From: an uncultured Bacteroidales bacterium
GTDB taxonomy: Bacteria > Bacteroidota > Bacteroidia > Bacteroidales > Muribaculaceae
Assembly (NCBI GenBank): GCA_900542185.1
Contig: UQMZ01000026.1
Span: 1 to 49,386, forward strand
Reading direction: 5' to 3'
Length of the DNA stretch: 49,386 nt
In this document: one piece after another, positions 7,304 to 15,557 of the stretch
How the letters are laid out: every line of letters begins with the position of its first letter
Position numbering within the stretch: position 1 is the first letter of the stretch
Notes under the pieces: model-generated
Database searches by the model: none
What the model was told of the DNA's origin: nothing
What the model saw: only the letters and a program-made list of their open reading frames with translations
Position numbers and translations under genes: made by a program

Positions 7304-7374
7304 CCACTCCCACTCCTCCCAATTTTCCCACAACTCCCAAAACTCCCACTCCTCCCACAAAAACCAAAACCAAA
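7304..7374 (+). repeat. C-rich CTCCCA-type repeats before the SRPBCC gene
   Basis: The gap is almost pure pyrimidine plus A on this strand, with at least six occurrences of CTCCCA or CTCCCAC-like units. It contains no Shine-Dalgarno-like purine run. It may be a degenerate minisatellite in an mRNA segment between two co-transcribed genes. Confidence 0.6.
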
Positions 7375-7809
7375 ATGGCAGAATACAAAAGCTCCCCAGT
7401 GACCGTGCGCAAAAGCGCGGACCAGATATACGACACATTGACCGACCTGCAGGGTCTGGCCGAGAAAATCACCGGCATCCCCGCCGACAGCGTGCCCGAA
7501 GACAAGCGCGCCATGCTTGATGGCATCCGCGTGGACGAGAACACGCTGACCATCCCCGGCGGTCCCACCGGAGCCATCACGCTGGTCAAGAGCGACTGCA
7601 CACGTCCCACTTACGTCAGCTACGAGGGCGTAGGCACTCCGGTGCCCGTGACCTTGGCAGTGAACATCGCCGCCGTGGGCGACGACGCCGCCGAAGTGAC
7701 CGTAAAGGCCGACATCCAGGTGCCTGCTCTGCTCAAACCGATGCTGAACGGCCCGATGCAGAAAATGGTGGACGAGGTGGCTCAGAACCTGAAAAACCTG
7801 AACGCCTGA
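7375..7809 (+). CDS. SRPBCC (START-like) family protein
   Basis: A 144-residue cytoplasmic protein with no signal peptide. An SRPBCC fold is suggested by the N-terminal VRKSADQIYDTLTDLQGLAEKI segment, a central beta-rich region with VKSDCTRPTYVSYEG, and a long C-terminal helix ending VDEVAQNLKNL. This fold binds hydrophobic ligands in a deep cavity; the ligand here is unknown. It follows pyrE on the same strand with no promoter seen between them, so co-transcription is likely, but I see no functional link to pyrimidine synthesis. Confidence 0.8.
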   Translation: MAEYKSSPVTVRKSADQIYDTLTDLQGLAEKITGIPADSVPEDKRAMLDGIRVDENTLTIPGGPTGAITLVKSDCTRPTYVSYEGVGTPVPVTLAVNIAAVGDDAAEVTVKADIQVPALLKPMLNGPMQKMVDEVAQNLKNLNA

Positions 7810-7813
7810 TACC

Positions 7814-7860
7814 AAGCCTCAGGGAAACCCTGCAAACGGGTGTCCGGAGGCTTAATTTTT
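7814..7860 (+). terminator. Compound terminator after the SRPBCC gene
   Basis: An outer stem AAGCCTC (7814-7820) with GAGGCTT (7847-7853) encloses a smaller AGGGaaaCCCT hairpin and is followed by AATTTTT. It runs straight into the possible TTG start of the next gene. Confidence 0.7.
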
Positions 7861-8452
7861 GAACCAAAAAATCTTGAGAATTCGCAGTAACAGCTGTAAC
7901 GACAGATGGTGCGTCCGTCGGCTTTTGCCGTCGGCGGCTTTGTCGTGTCTGTTGTCAGGTTCCATACTCCTTACCGGCTGCAACACCATCGACTCCGACC
8001 GTATCCCGAACTATGCCGTGAACATCAATCTGACGCCCCAGGCGTCGTGGCAGACTTACGGCGTGACGTATTTCGGTCAGTACAAGCGGTTTGTGCGCGA
8101 ACTGCGCGAACCGTCCAACTTCCCGTGGCTGGAACGCACCATGACGGGTTTCGGCGGCGTGCTGCTGGTGTGCGGCATAGACGCCTTCACCAACGAGGCG
8201 AACGTGCCGTTGGCCTACGACTTAGCCTGCCCGGTGGAATGCCGCCGCGACGTGCGCGTCAACATGGTGGAGGCCGAGGGGCATCCGTTTCCCGTGGCGC
8301 AATGCCCCGTGTGCAAGTCGGAATACGATGTGTTCGAGGCCGGAGGACGCCCTATATCGGGTAAAGCCGAGGCCGAGGGCTACGGATTGAGAATATATTA
8401 CTGCGTGCCTCCCGCCAACGGCATGGGAGGATATATCGTAACAAACCAATAG
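7859..8452 (+). CDS. Lipoprotein with a Rieske-like fold but Cys-only ligands
   Basis: The signal peptide ends at a lipobox (ILLTGC, Cys about residue 41 from the TTG start), so this is an envelope lipoprotein. The C-terminal part (about 115-190) follows the Rieske layout: ACPVECRRDV, then about 20 residues, then QCPVCKSEYDVFEAGGRPISG. In true Rieske [2Fe-2S] proteins the pairs are CxH and CxxH; here they are CxxxC and CxxC, so a [2Fe-2S]-His2 centre is unlikely, and a Zn or four-Cys cluster site is possible. The start is uncertain: TTG at 7859 overlaps a terminator, no in-frame ATG precedes the signal peptide, and later TTG codons exist. Confidence 0.65.
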   Translation: MNQKILRIRSNSCNDRWCVRRLLPSAALSCLLSGSILLTGCNTIDSDRIPNYAVNINLTPQASWQTYGVTYFGQYKRFVRELREPSNFPWLERTMTGFGGVLLVCGIDAFTNEANVPLAYDLACPVECRRDVRVNMVEAEGHPFPVAQCPVCKSEYDVFEAGGRPISGKAEAEGYGLRIYYCVPPANGMGGYIVTNQ

Positions 8453-8459
8453 AACAGGC

Positions 8460-10058
8460 ATGACCATCCTGGAGGGCATATTATACATGATGTGGCGCGG
8501 ATTCGCCATCGGCGTCATCATTTCGGCTCCGATGGGTCCCGTGGGCATCCTGTGCGTGCAGCGCACCCTGTCCAAAGGGCGCAAGACCGGCCTGTACACC
8601 GGCATCGGCGCGGCAATCTCCGACCTGTTCTATTGCCTGCTGACCGGATTCGGACTCAGTTTCATCGAAGAATTCTTAGAAGAAAACCAGAACATGATAC
8701 AGCTGGTGGGTTCGGCCGTGCTGATAGGATTCGCCGCATACCTCTTCTTCTCCAATCCTTCGAAAAGCATACGCAAACCGGGCGACAATCCCGGATCACC
8801 AAAGCTCGACATATTGAACGGCTTCCTGTTCACCGTGTCGAATCCGTTGATTATATTCCTGATAATCGGACTGTTCGCGCGCTTCAACTTCCTGTTGCCC
8901 GATATTCAGTTCGGCCATTATCTGATAGGATTCCTGTTCATCATCATCGGCGCGCTATGCTGGTGGTGGGTGGTTACATTCTTCGTGGACAAAGTGCGGG
9001 CGCACTTCAATCTGCGGAGCATGTGGCTCATCAATAAAATCACAGGCAGCATAATCGGACTGTTCGGCGTGGTGGGCATCATCACGTCTATAGTAGGCCT
9101 GGCTTCGGCGGCTCCTCGCGCTCCCATCTATCTGAATTCAGCCCGTGGTTTCCACGGCCAGCCCGAGGGAACACCGCTTGTCATTGACGCCAAGAGTCCG
9201 GTCACATTGTCATTGGCCAATCCCGACTTCTCCATCGATTTCCGAGTCAGGGACTTGCACAGTCAACCGAACGTTAAGTATGACCGTCATAGTTTGCCGG
9301 GATGGTATATGGAATTTCCCGGCGAGAAGGACACTCTACGCATCACGGTGCGGCCCATCGACGACTATATGGATACTTACGGGCCACGTAGCCTCTACAT
9401 GAAAGTGAGCCTTAACGGCGAGACTCTGAGCGAGACCGGTCTTCGCGACCATTTCGACTGGACCGACGGCTGGAACTGCTGGAAACTGACTCACAACGGC
9501 GGCAACTGGACGCTGCAGGGGGGCGAGCGTGACTATAACGACGTGGCCCGATGGCAGACCGGGACGTTCAATCCCACTGAGATAGTGATCGGCGCCAACC
9601 AGGGCGGCATGGTCAACGCCGACTGGATATGCCTGGAATGCGCGGACGACAGGCGTTCGGAACTGTCATATCTGGCTAACCCAGACGTATTGGACAGTTA
9701 TCTGCTCCGCTCCACCAATCCGATAGAGGGCGTGTGGGAGATGTACGACCGCACGATGGAGGAGAATATGATTCGGCCCGGCGGCGACTATCAGTTGGCA
9801 ATCGTGGGCGATGCCGACGGAGGTTATCAGATACTATACCAGTCCGGTGCGTCGAAAAACAAACAGCATTGGGAGCGCGGTGCCATCAAGGGTAAGCTTA
9901 CACCCACCTCCACCGAGAACGTGTATGACGTGGAATGGCGCGACGCCGACGGCAAACCGCTGCAGACCGAGATAAAGGCCGAGTTCCAGAGTCCTGATTT
10001 TCTTAACTTTACTCTCCCTTACCTTTCATCATCCTTCCGTCTGCACAAAATCCGTTAG
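8460..10058 (+). CDS. LysE-family exporter fused to a large C-terminal beta-rich domain
   Basis: A 532-residue protein. Residues 1-215 form a LysE/RhtB-type translocator with six predicted membrane helices and the family N-terminus GVIISAPMGPVGILCVQRTL; LysE proteins export amino acids or related small molecules. Residues about 225-532 form an extra hydrophilic, beta-rich region with lectin/LamG-like features (GWNCWKLTHNGGNWTLQ, RWQTGTFNPTEIVIGANQGG) and a last part (about 425-532) like a small beta-barrel (EGVWEMYDRTME ... YDVEWRDADGK). Typical LysE proteins stop at about 210 residues. It starts eight bases after the Rieske-like gene. The substrate is unknown. Confidence 0.8.
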   Translation: MTILEGILYMMWRGFAIGVIISAPMGPVGILCVQRTLSKGRKTGLYTGIGAAISDLFYCLLTGFGLSFIEEFLEENQNMIQLVGSAVLIGFAAYLFFSNPSKSIRKPGDNPGSPKLDILNGFLFTVSNPLIIFLIIGLFARFNFLLPDIQFGHYLIGFLFIIIGALCWWWVVTFFVDKVRAHFNLRSMWLINKITGSIIGLFGVVGIITSIVGLASAAPRAPIYLNSARGFHGQPEGTPLVIDAKSPVTLSLANPDFSIDFRVRDLHSQPNVKYDRHSLPGWYMEFPGEKDTLRITVRPIDDYMDTYGPRSLYMKVSLNGETLSETGLRDHFDWTDGWNCWKLTHNGGNWTLQGGERDYNDVARWQTGTFNPTEIVIGANQGGMVNADWICLECADDRRSELSYLANPDVLDSYLLRSTNPIEGVWEMYDRTMEENMIRPGGDYQLAIVGDADGGYQILYQSGASKNKQHWERGAIKGKLTPTSTENVYDVEWRDADGKPLQTEIKAEFQSPDFLNFTLPYLSSSFRLHKIR

Positions 10059-10085
10059 GCTTCGTTACCTGATCATCTACCTTAA

Positions 10086-10763
10086 TCAGAAAGTAACTGC
10101 GAGCGTAAGCAGCGATATGCGGGCTGTAGGACACGCGGATACAATAGCTTCAGCGGCCGAGCGTAACGTAGCGCCTGTGGTGCATACGTCATCGCACAGC
10201 AGGATATGTTTGCCGGCAAATTCCGCGGGATGCTTCAGCCGAAAAATGCCCTTTGTATTCTCTAATCGTTCCTTATGCGACAGGCTGGTCTGTGTACGGT
10301 GCGGCTTCACGGCTTTCAGCGCAGTGCTGACCGGAATGCCCGAGTCCTTAGACAATCCGATGCACAGCTGTTCGGCCTGGTTGTAGCCTCGTATAGACTG
10401 CTTCCACCAATGCATAGGAACGGGCATCAGCACGTCGACACCGTTCAGAAAACCCGCCATCAGCAGGTCGCGGCACATCACGGCTCCCATATATTGCCCC
10501 AACTTCCTGAAATGATGATACTTCAGGTCGTGAATCACGCCCGCCAGTTCCGAATCTGGCGTATAGAAGAAGAATCCCGCCGCCCGTTCATACGGCACTA
10601 TCCCCATGAATCGCACTGCCATCGGATTATCGGGGATACGGTGATAGCCGGTGCGAGGCAGACGCGCCAGACAACGCATGCACACGTACCGCTCGCCGCT
10701 TTTCAGCGTCTCGCCGCACAGATGGCACGTTCGTGGCAAAATATAATCCAACAATGACGACAC
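10086..10763 (-). CDS. comF: ComF-family phosphoribosyltransferase-like protein
   Basis: A cytoplasmic protein of 225 residues. The N-terminal zinc-finger-like segment (about 10-40) has CHLCGETL and CMRCLARLP, and the C-terminal phosphoribosyltransferase-type domain has LLCDDVCTTGATLRSA (about 190-205). ComF proteins are needed for DNA uptake in transformable bacteria and have a PRPP-binding fold; the reaction is unsettled, and they are common in species not known to be competent. Convergent with the LysE-fusion gene, with only 27 bases between the stops. Confidence 0.88.
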   Translation of the reverse strand: MSSLLDYILPRTCHLCGETLKSGERYVCMRCLARLPRTGYHRIPDNPMAVRFMGIVPYERAAGFFFYTPDSELAGVIHDLKYHHFRKLGQYMGAVMCRDLLMAGFLNGVDVLMPVPMHWWKQSIRGYNQAEQLCIGLSKDSGIPVSTALKAVKPHRTQTSLSHKERLENTKGIFRLKHPAEFAGKHILLCDDVCTTGATLRSAAEAIVSACPTARISLLTLAVTF

Positions 10764-10769
10764 GGGGCA

Positions 10770-10806
10770 GTTGAAAAAGTTTAGAAAGTTAAAAAAGTTA
10801 AGATAA
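10770..10806. repeat. AT-rich heptad repeat
   Basis: Another copy of the GTTGAAAAAGTTTAGAAAGT-type sequence, in the gap between recX and comF on the minus strand. Confidence 0.7.
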
Positions 10807-10852
10807 TGGTATAGATGGTTAAGTGTCAGACGGGTTGGTTCGGGCCTAAAGA

Positions 10853-11365
10853 TTAATCTTTAGCCAGTCTCTTGACTAACGCCGCCACCATCTTCATGCT
10901 CAGCTCCGCTTCGAAGCCGCGCGTCATGAGGTGCTTCAGCAACTTGGTGCGGTCGCCGTACTCGGTGAGGTCCAGGGACTTGGTCTTCGCTTTGGCGGCG
11001 CGAATCAGGGCATCTTTATAATCGGCCGGCTCGATAGCGGCAAGCGCCTCGGTGATCAATGCGGCCGGTATCCGCTTCAACATAAGCTGCTGTCGTATCT
11101 TGTTGCGGCCCCAGCCGCTGAAACGCACCTTGTCGCGCGCGAAACTGCGCGCATATCTCGCCTCGTCTACAAACTTAAGTTCGCGCAGGCTGTTCAATAC
11201 CTCCTCGGCATCCTCGGCCGTCAGGCCATACTTGCGCAGCTTGGCCATGATGTCGTATGGGCACTGCTCGGACTTGGCGCACAGACCGGCCATCATTTCA
11301 AGCGCCTTCTGAGGCGTCACCTCCTTCTTGTTCCTTGACTCCATACGCTTAGCTCCTGATTCCAT
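10853..11365 (-). CDS. recX: Regulatory protein RecX
   Basis: RecX binds and inhibits RecA filaments. The body is built of three-helix RecX repeats with typical text: LRKYGLTAEDAEEVLNSL, FVDEARYARSFARDKVRFSGWGRNKIRQQLMLKRI and LIRAAKAKTKS. The start is ambiguous because a 21-base tandem duplication repeats AGGAG plus ATG: starts at 11365 and 11344 both have AGGAG eight bases upstream, while the ATG at 11386 has none. I use 11365, giving 170 residues and overlapping the prmC stop. It probably shares the prmC transcript and is translationally coupled to it. Confidence 0.88.
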   Translation of the reverse strand: MESGAKRMESRNKKEVTPQKALEMMAGLCAKSEQCPYDIMAKLRKYGLTAEDAEEVLNSLRELKFVDEARYARSFARDKVRFSGWGRNKIRQQLMLKRIPAALITEALAAIEPADYKDALIRAAKAKTKSLDLTEYGDRTKLLKHLMTRGFEAELSMKMVAALVKRLAKD

Positions 11366-11390
11366 ACGCTTAGCTCCTGATTCCATACGC
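11342..11390 (-). repeat. 21-bp tandem duplication of the recX start region
   Basis: Two perfect 21-base units (11342-11362, 11363-11383) and a partial third (11384-11390). On the minus strand each full unit carries an ATG and the AGGAG that serves the next ATG, and one unit also contains the prmC stop codon. Confidence 0.85.
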
Positions 11391-12218
11391 GAAACGCATC
11401 TTGCCATAGCTGTCAAGCCATGTCTCGACATCCGCGAATCCGACATCGGTCATAAGCTGACGCATCTGCGAGGCATATAGCGGATTGATCTCGAACCACA
11501 ACTGGCCGCCGGACACCAATATATTTCGGGCCACCTCACATATACGCCGGTAAAACCTCAGCGGGTCGTCATCGGGTACGAAAAGAGCTTGCGCCGGCTC
11601 ATATTCCAGCACATTGGCCTCCATATCCTTCTTCTCGAATTCTGCTATATATGGAGGATTGCTCACCACTATATCGAAAGAAGCAGGTTCGCCCCGCCAT
11701 GCGAATATATCGGCCTGTACAAAAGACACATTGACTTTCAGTGCCTCGGCGTTGCCACGCGCTATGGAGATGGCTTCGGGGGAAACGTCCAGTCCTGTGA
11801 CCCGGCTGAATGGAAGGTTTCGCGCCAACGCCACGCTGATGGCACCCGACCCGCATCCTACGTCAAGGACGCGCAAATCGGATCTGTCTCGGTTACGGTC
11901 CACGATACGGTCTACAAGTTCGGCCGTCTCCGGCCTGGGAATCAGCACGCCCGGAGCCACGTGCAAATCCATGCCGTAGAAGCGGGCATCGCCAAGTATG
12001 TACTGTAACGGTTCGTGCGCGGCCAGACGGTTCAGTATCCGCCCCGTGGCCGACAGCATACGCTCCGACACCGGCAAGTCGCCGTTGCTCAGCAACTGCG
12101 TACGGTCCCATCCCTTGAGGTGACGGAATATCAGTTCCGTCATCGCCTCCGCCTCATAGCGGCCATATTCAGGCTCCAGTTCCCGGCGCAACTCGCGCCG
12201 CAATTCCTCTACACGCAT
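11370..12218 (-). CDS. prmC: Peptide chain release factor N5-glutamine methyltransferase
   Basis: Methylates the glutamine of the GGQ motif of release factors RF1/RF2 using S-adenosylmethionine. The 282 residues fit the family. Residues 1-80 form the helical N-terminal domain (LSNGDLPVSERMLS, EPLQYILGDARFYG), the SAM-binding motif is LRVLDVGCGSGAISVALAR (about 118-136), and the catalytic motif is VVSNPPYIAEFE (about 185-196). The start at 12218 lies 20 bases after a clear promoter. recX follows with overlapping ends. Confidence 0.94.
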   Translation of the reverse strand: MRVEELRRELRRELEPEYGRYEAEAMTELIFRHLKGWDRTQLLSNGDLPVSERMLSATGRILNRLAAHEPLQYILGDARFYGMDLHVAPGVLIPRPETAELVDRIVDRNRDRSDLRVLDVGCGSGAISVALARNLPFSRVTGLDVSPEAISIARGNAEALKVNVSFVQADIFAWRGEPASFDIVVSNPPYIAEFEKKDMEANVLEYEPAQALFVPDDDPLRFYRRICEVARNILVSGGQLWFEINPLYASQMRQLMTDVGFADVETWLDSYGKMRFAYGIRS

Positions 12219-12238
12219 CGGTTTACTTATTGTTTACG

Positions 12239-12269
12239 CAAATTTAACCCATTTTTCGCAACTTTGCAA
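12239..12269 (-). promoter_or_regulatory. Promoter of prmC-recX
   Basis: Read on the minus strand: TTG (12269-12267), 20 bases, then TAAATTTG (12246-12239), followed by ATG at 12218. Confidence 0.7.
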
Positions 12270-12322
12270 AACAGAGGTCAAGATGCTCTGCAATAATCAA
12301 AATACGTGTTCGTTTTAAAGTT

Positions 12323-13057
12323 ATGCGTAAAACGAGAAGCATATCCATTGTGTTGAGGCTGATAATTGCGGCCGTGGCGGTGTGTGCGCCGGTGTTCCAT
12401 GCCGAAGCGCGCAACGACAAGATTCTGAACCGCCCCTACGCCGATCAGAAACGCATACACCTCGGCTTCTCGATAGGCATGTCGCTGCAGGACCAGGTTT
12501 TCACCAACAACGGCAAACCCACCTCCGACGGCAACGAATGGTACGCCTCCGTTCCTGCCTGGTCGCCGGGCATAGACGTATCTGTACTTGCCGACCTGCG
12601 TCTTGGCAATCATTTCAACCTGCGCTTCTGGCCCGGCATGTCGTTCGGCTCCAAGACGGTGGAATTCATGTCGCCCACCAGCGACGAGCGCCTGCGTCAG
12701 GACGTAAAGAGTGTGTACGTGCTGCTCCCGCTGGACCTGAAAGTATCGGGCATACGCTGGCAGAACGCCCGCCCGTATGTCACGGTCGGCGCCATGGGTG
12801 CCTTCGACGTGGGCAAGAAACGCAACAGCTACCTGAAGTTCAACACTGCCGACGCCTACCTGACCTGCGGCATCGGATGCGACTTCTATCTCCCCTTCTT
12901 CAAGCTCAATCCCGAGATCAAGTTCTGCTTCGGACTCACCGACATACTGCAGCACAAACGTCCCGAACTGGAGGACGACGTACAGACCATGCGCATCACC
13001 GAAGCCATCGCCAAAACCAAGTCGCGGATGGTGATGATCACATTCTTCTTTGAATAA
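12323..13057 (+). CDS. porT: Type IX secretion system outer-membrane protein PorT
   Basis: A 244-residue outer-membrane beta-barrel with a signal peptide (about 1-28). It is recognised by the PorT text NRPYADQKRIHLGFSIGMSLQD, LADLRLGNHFNLRFWPGMSFG, SVYVLLPLDLKVSG and IGCDFYLPFFKLNPEIKFCFGL. In Porphyromonas gingivalis PorT is required for gingipain secretion. Here it heads the T9SS gene run, with its stop codon directly against the porP start, so the cluster is probably one operon. Confidence 0.88.
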   Translation: MRKTRSISIVLRLIIAAVAVCAPVFHAEARNDKILNRPYADQKRIHLGFSIGMSLQDQVFTNNGKPTSDGNEWYASVPAWSPGIDVSVLADLRLGNHFNLRFWPGMSFGSKTVEFMSPTSDERLRQDVKSVYVLLPLDLKVSGIRWQNARPYVTVGAMGAFDVGKKRNSYLKFNTADAYLTCGIGCDFYLPFFKLNPEIKFCFGLTDILQHKRPELEDDVQTMRITEAIAKTKSRMVMITFFFE

Positions 13058-14053
13058 ATGAAGCGTCCGTTACAACTCATAATCATCCTGTTTGCGCTGA
13101 CAGCGACTCTGCTGGCACCCGGACGCGCCATGGCGCAGAACGACCCGCAGTTTACCCAGCACTGGGCGGTGCCCACGTTCTACAACCCGGCCTACGCCGG
13201 ACAGATAGAATACGTGCGCATACGCCTGGGAGCCAACCTGCAGTGGGTTGGCATCAAGAACGCGCCGCAATCCTTTATCGGCACCGCCGACATGCCGCTG
13301 AAATTAGGCAAGAAACAGCGTATGGGCGTGGGCGTGACGGCCATGTCCGAGTCGCTGGGACTATACAACAACCTTTGGATATCGGCGCAGGCCGCCTACC
13401 AGATACGCGCACTGAAGGGCGTATTTTCAATCGGCATCCAGCCGGCCTATTACAGCGTCAAGTTCAAAGGTTCGAAAGTGTACATACCCGAGGGCGACGA
13501 CTACCACCAGCCCGACGACGAGGCGCTGCCCCGCGAGGATGTGGCCGGACAGGCGTTCGACCTCTCGGCCGGCGTCACCTACACGCACAAATATTTCTCG
13601 GTGGGCATCTCGGGGCTTCACCTGCTGCAGCCCAAAATCGAGCTGAGCGAGGAGAACTCGTCGGAGACCGAAACAAAGCAGTTCTCGGCCACAGTGGCGC
13701 GCCAGCTCTATTTCACCGCCGACGGCAATATTCCGATCAAAAACTCGTTATTTTCATTACAACCATCGCTGCTGGTACGCACCGATTTCAACAACTTTTC
13801 GGCCGAGGTCAGCATGCGCAGCACCTATAAGCAATTCATCTCGTTCGGCCTGGGATATAGGTGGAAGGACGCCGTGAGCGCCATGATTGGAGCCGAATTC
13901 AAAAACTTTTTCTTAGGCTACGCCTACAGCTATCCGCTCTCGGCGCTTAACAGGGCGTCGTCGGGTAGCCATGAGGTGGTGGCAGGATATATGATCAAAC
14001 TCAATTACGGTGACAAAAACAAGAACAAACACCGCTCCATTCGTATAATGTAA
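13058..14053 (+). CDS. porP: PorP/SprF family type IX secretion protein
   Basis: An outer-membrane barrel-like protein of 331 residues with a signal peptide (about 1-26, ending AMAQ) and the family start NDPQFTQHWAVPTFYNPAYAG. The C-terminal half repeats the typical motifs LSAGVTYTHKYFSVGISGLHL and FISFGLGYRWKDAVSAMIGAEF. PorP/SprF members work with the GldKLMN complex in secretion or surface attachment of cargo. It starts immediately after the porT stop and is followed six bases later by gldK. Confidence 0.9.
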   Translation: MKRPLQLIIILFALTATLLAPGRAMAQNDPQFTQHWAVPTFYNPAYAGQIEYVRIRLGANLQWVGIKNAPQSFIGTADMPLKLGKKQRMGVGVTAMSESLGLYNNLWISAQAAYQIRALKGVFSIGIQPAYYSVKFKGSKVYIPEGDDYHQPDDEALPREDVAGQAFDLSAGVTYTHKYFSVGISGLHLLQPKIELSEENSSETETKQFSATVARQLYFTADGNIPIKNSLFSLQPSLLVRTDFNNFSAEVSMRSTYKQFISFGLGYRWKDAVSAMIGAEFKNFFLGYAYSYPLSALNRASSGSHEVVAGYMIKLNYGDKNKNKHRSIRIM

Positions 14054-14059
14054 CGACTG

Positions 14060-15529
14060 ATGAAAAGGAAACAGAACCATAGCATAGGAACGATAGCAGG
14101 CGCCGCAGGCGTGTTGGCGATATGTCTCGCCATGGCATCGTGTTCGGGGCTGCGACGCGGCAGCGCCGGAGGCGAGGTCACCGGTGTGGGCGGCACCTCG
14201 ATGGTTGAGCCCACTCCTTACGGAATGGTGCTGGTGGACCGCGGCAACATCGCCTTAGGCCCGGCCAAAAACGATTCCGTGGCCGGCATACGCAAGAATG
14301 CGCGCGGCGTGTCGATCGACTCTTTCTGGATGGACGAGACCGAGGTAACCAACTCCAAATATAAGCAGTTTGTGTTCTGGGTGCGCGACAGCATCATCCG
14401 CGAGCGTCTGGCCGACCCGGCTTACGGCGGCAACGAGGCGTTCAAGATTGAGGAAGACCGCGAGGGCAATCCCATCAAGCCGTATCTGAACTGGAACAAG
14501 CCCATTCCATGGCGCAACGCCAACGAGGACGAGGCACGCGCAATCGAAAGCGTGTACCGCACCAACCCCATAACCGGACACAAGGAACTGGACCCCACGC
14601 AGATGAACTATAGATACGAAATCTATAACCACACTGCGGCGGCCAAGCGCAAGAACCGCATGAACCGTGCGGCCCGCGAATACAACACCGACCTTCCCAC
14701 GCCCGACTCCGACCCGATCATATCGAAGGACACGGCATATCTGACCGAGGAGGGTGAGATACGCCGCGAGACCATAAGCCGCGCGCTGACAGGCGACTAC
14801 GATTTCCTCAATACATACATCGTGAACGTGTATCCCGACACCACGTGCTGGATCAACGACTTCGAGAATGCCTACAACGAGCCATACACCCGCATGTACT
14901 TCTCGCACGCCGGATACAACGAATATCCTGTGGTGGGCGTAAGCTGGGAGCAGGCCAACGCCTTCAGCAACTGGCGCACGGACTTCCTGCGCCGCACGCT
15001 GGGCCGCGAGGGCATCTACATCGAGCCTTACCGCCTCCCCACCGAGGCCGAGTGGGAGTATGCGGCACGCGCCGGCAACTCCGAAAGCATGTACCCCTGG
15101 GAGGAAACGCTGCCTATGGACGAACGGGGTTGCTTCTACGCCAACTTCAAGCCGCGCGACGGCGACTATGTGCTTGACGGTCACGTCATCACCTCGCAGG
15201 TAGGCACGTACAACCCCAACGACTTCGGCATATACGATATGGCCGGCAACGTGTCGGAATGGACGTCGACGGCCTACACCGAGAGCATCGATAAGCTGAC
15301 GTCGGACCTGAACCCCGAGTACCGCTACGACGCGGCCAAGGAGGATCCGTACAAGATGAAGCGCAAGATTGTGCGCGGCGGTTCGTGGAAGGATGCGGCC
15401 CTGAACGTGCGCTCCGACCTGCGCTCATGGGAATACCAGAACGAGCAGCGCAGCTACATCGGGTTCCGCAACGTGCGCTCGCAGATAGGCTTCGCACGCG
15501 GCAACAAGGCAAAGCAAAAGAAGAAATAA
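14060..15529 (+). CDS. gldK: T9SS ring lipoprotein GldK/PorK
   Basis: An outer-membrane lipoprotein (lipobox MASC, about residue 30; 489 residues). With GldN/PorN it forms the large periplasmic ring of the type IX system. It carries a formylglycine-generating-enzyme-like (sulfatase-modifying factor) fold. Visible are DSFWMDETEVTNSKYKQFV (about 90-108), PVVGVSWEQANAFSNWR (about 290-306), RLPTEAEWEYAARAG (about 329-343), GIYDMAGNVSEWTS (about 389-402) and IVRGGSWKDAALNVRSDLR. As usual for GldK it is structural, not an active FGE. Confidence 0.93.
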   Translation: MKRKQNHSIGTIAGAAGVLAICLAMASCSGLRRGSAGGEVTGVGGTSMVEPTPYGMVLVDRGNIALGPAKNDSVAGIRKNARGVSIDSFWMDETEVTNSKYKQFVFWVRDSIIRERLADPAYGGNEAFKIEEDREGNPIKPYLNWNKPIPWRNANEDEARAIESVYRTNPITGHKELDPTQMNYRYEIYNHTAAAKRKNRMNRAAREYNTDLPTPDSDPIISKDTAYLTEEGEIRRETISRALTGDYDFLNTYIVNVYPDTTCWINDFENAYNEPYTRMYFSHAGYNEYPVVGVSWEQANAFSNWRTDFLRRTLGREGIYIEPYRLPTEAEWEYAARAGNSESMYPWEETLPMDERGCFYANFKPRDGDYVLDGHVITSQVGTYNPNDFGIYDMAGNVSEWTSTAYTESIDKLTSDLNPEYRYDAAKEDPYKMKRKIVRGGSWKDAALNVRSDLRSWEYQNEQRSYIGFRNVRSQIGFARGNKAKQKKK

Positions 15530-15557
15530 CAACGATACGCATAAACTGTAGAGTAAA

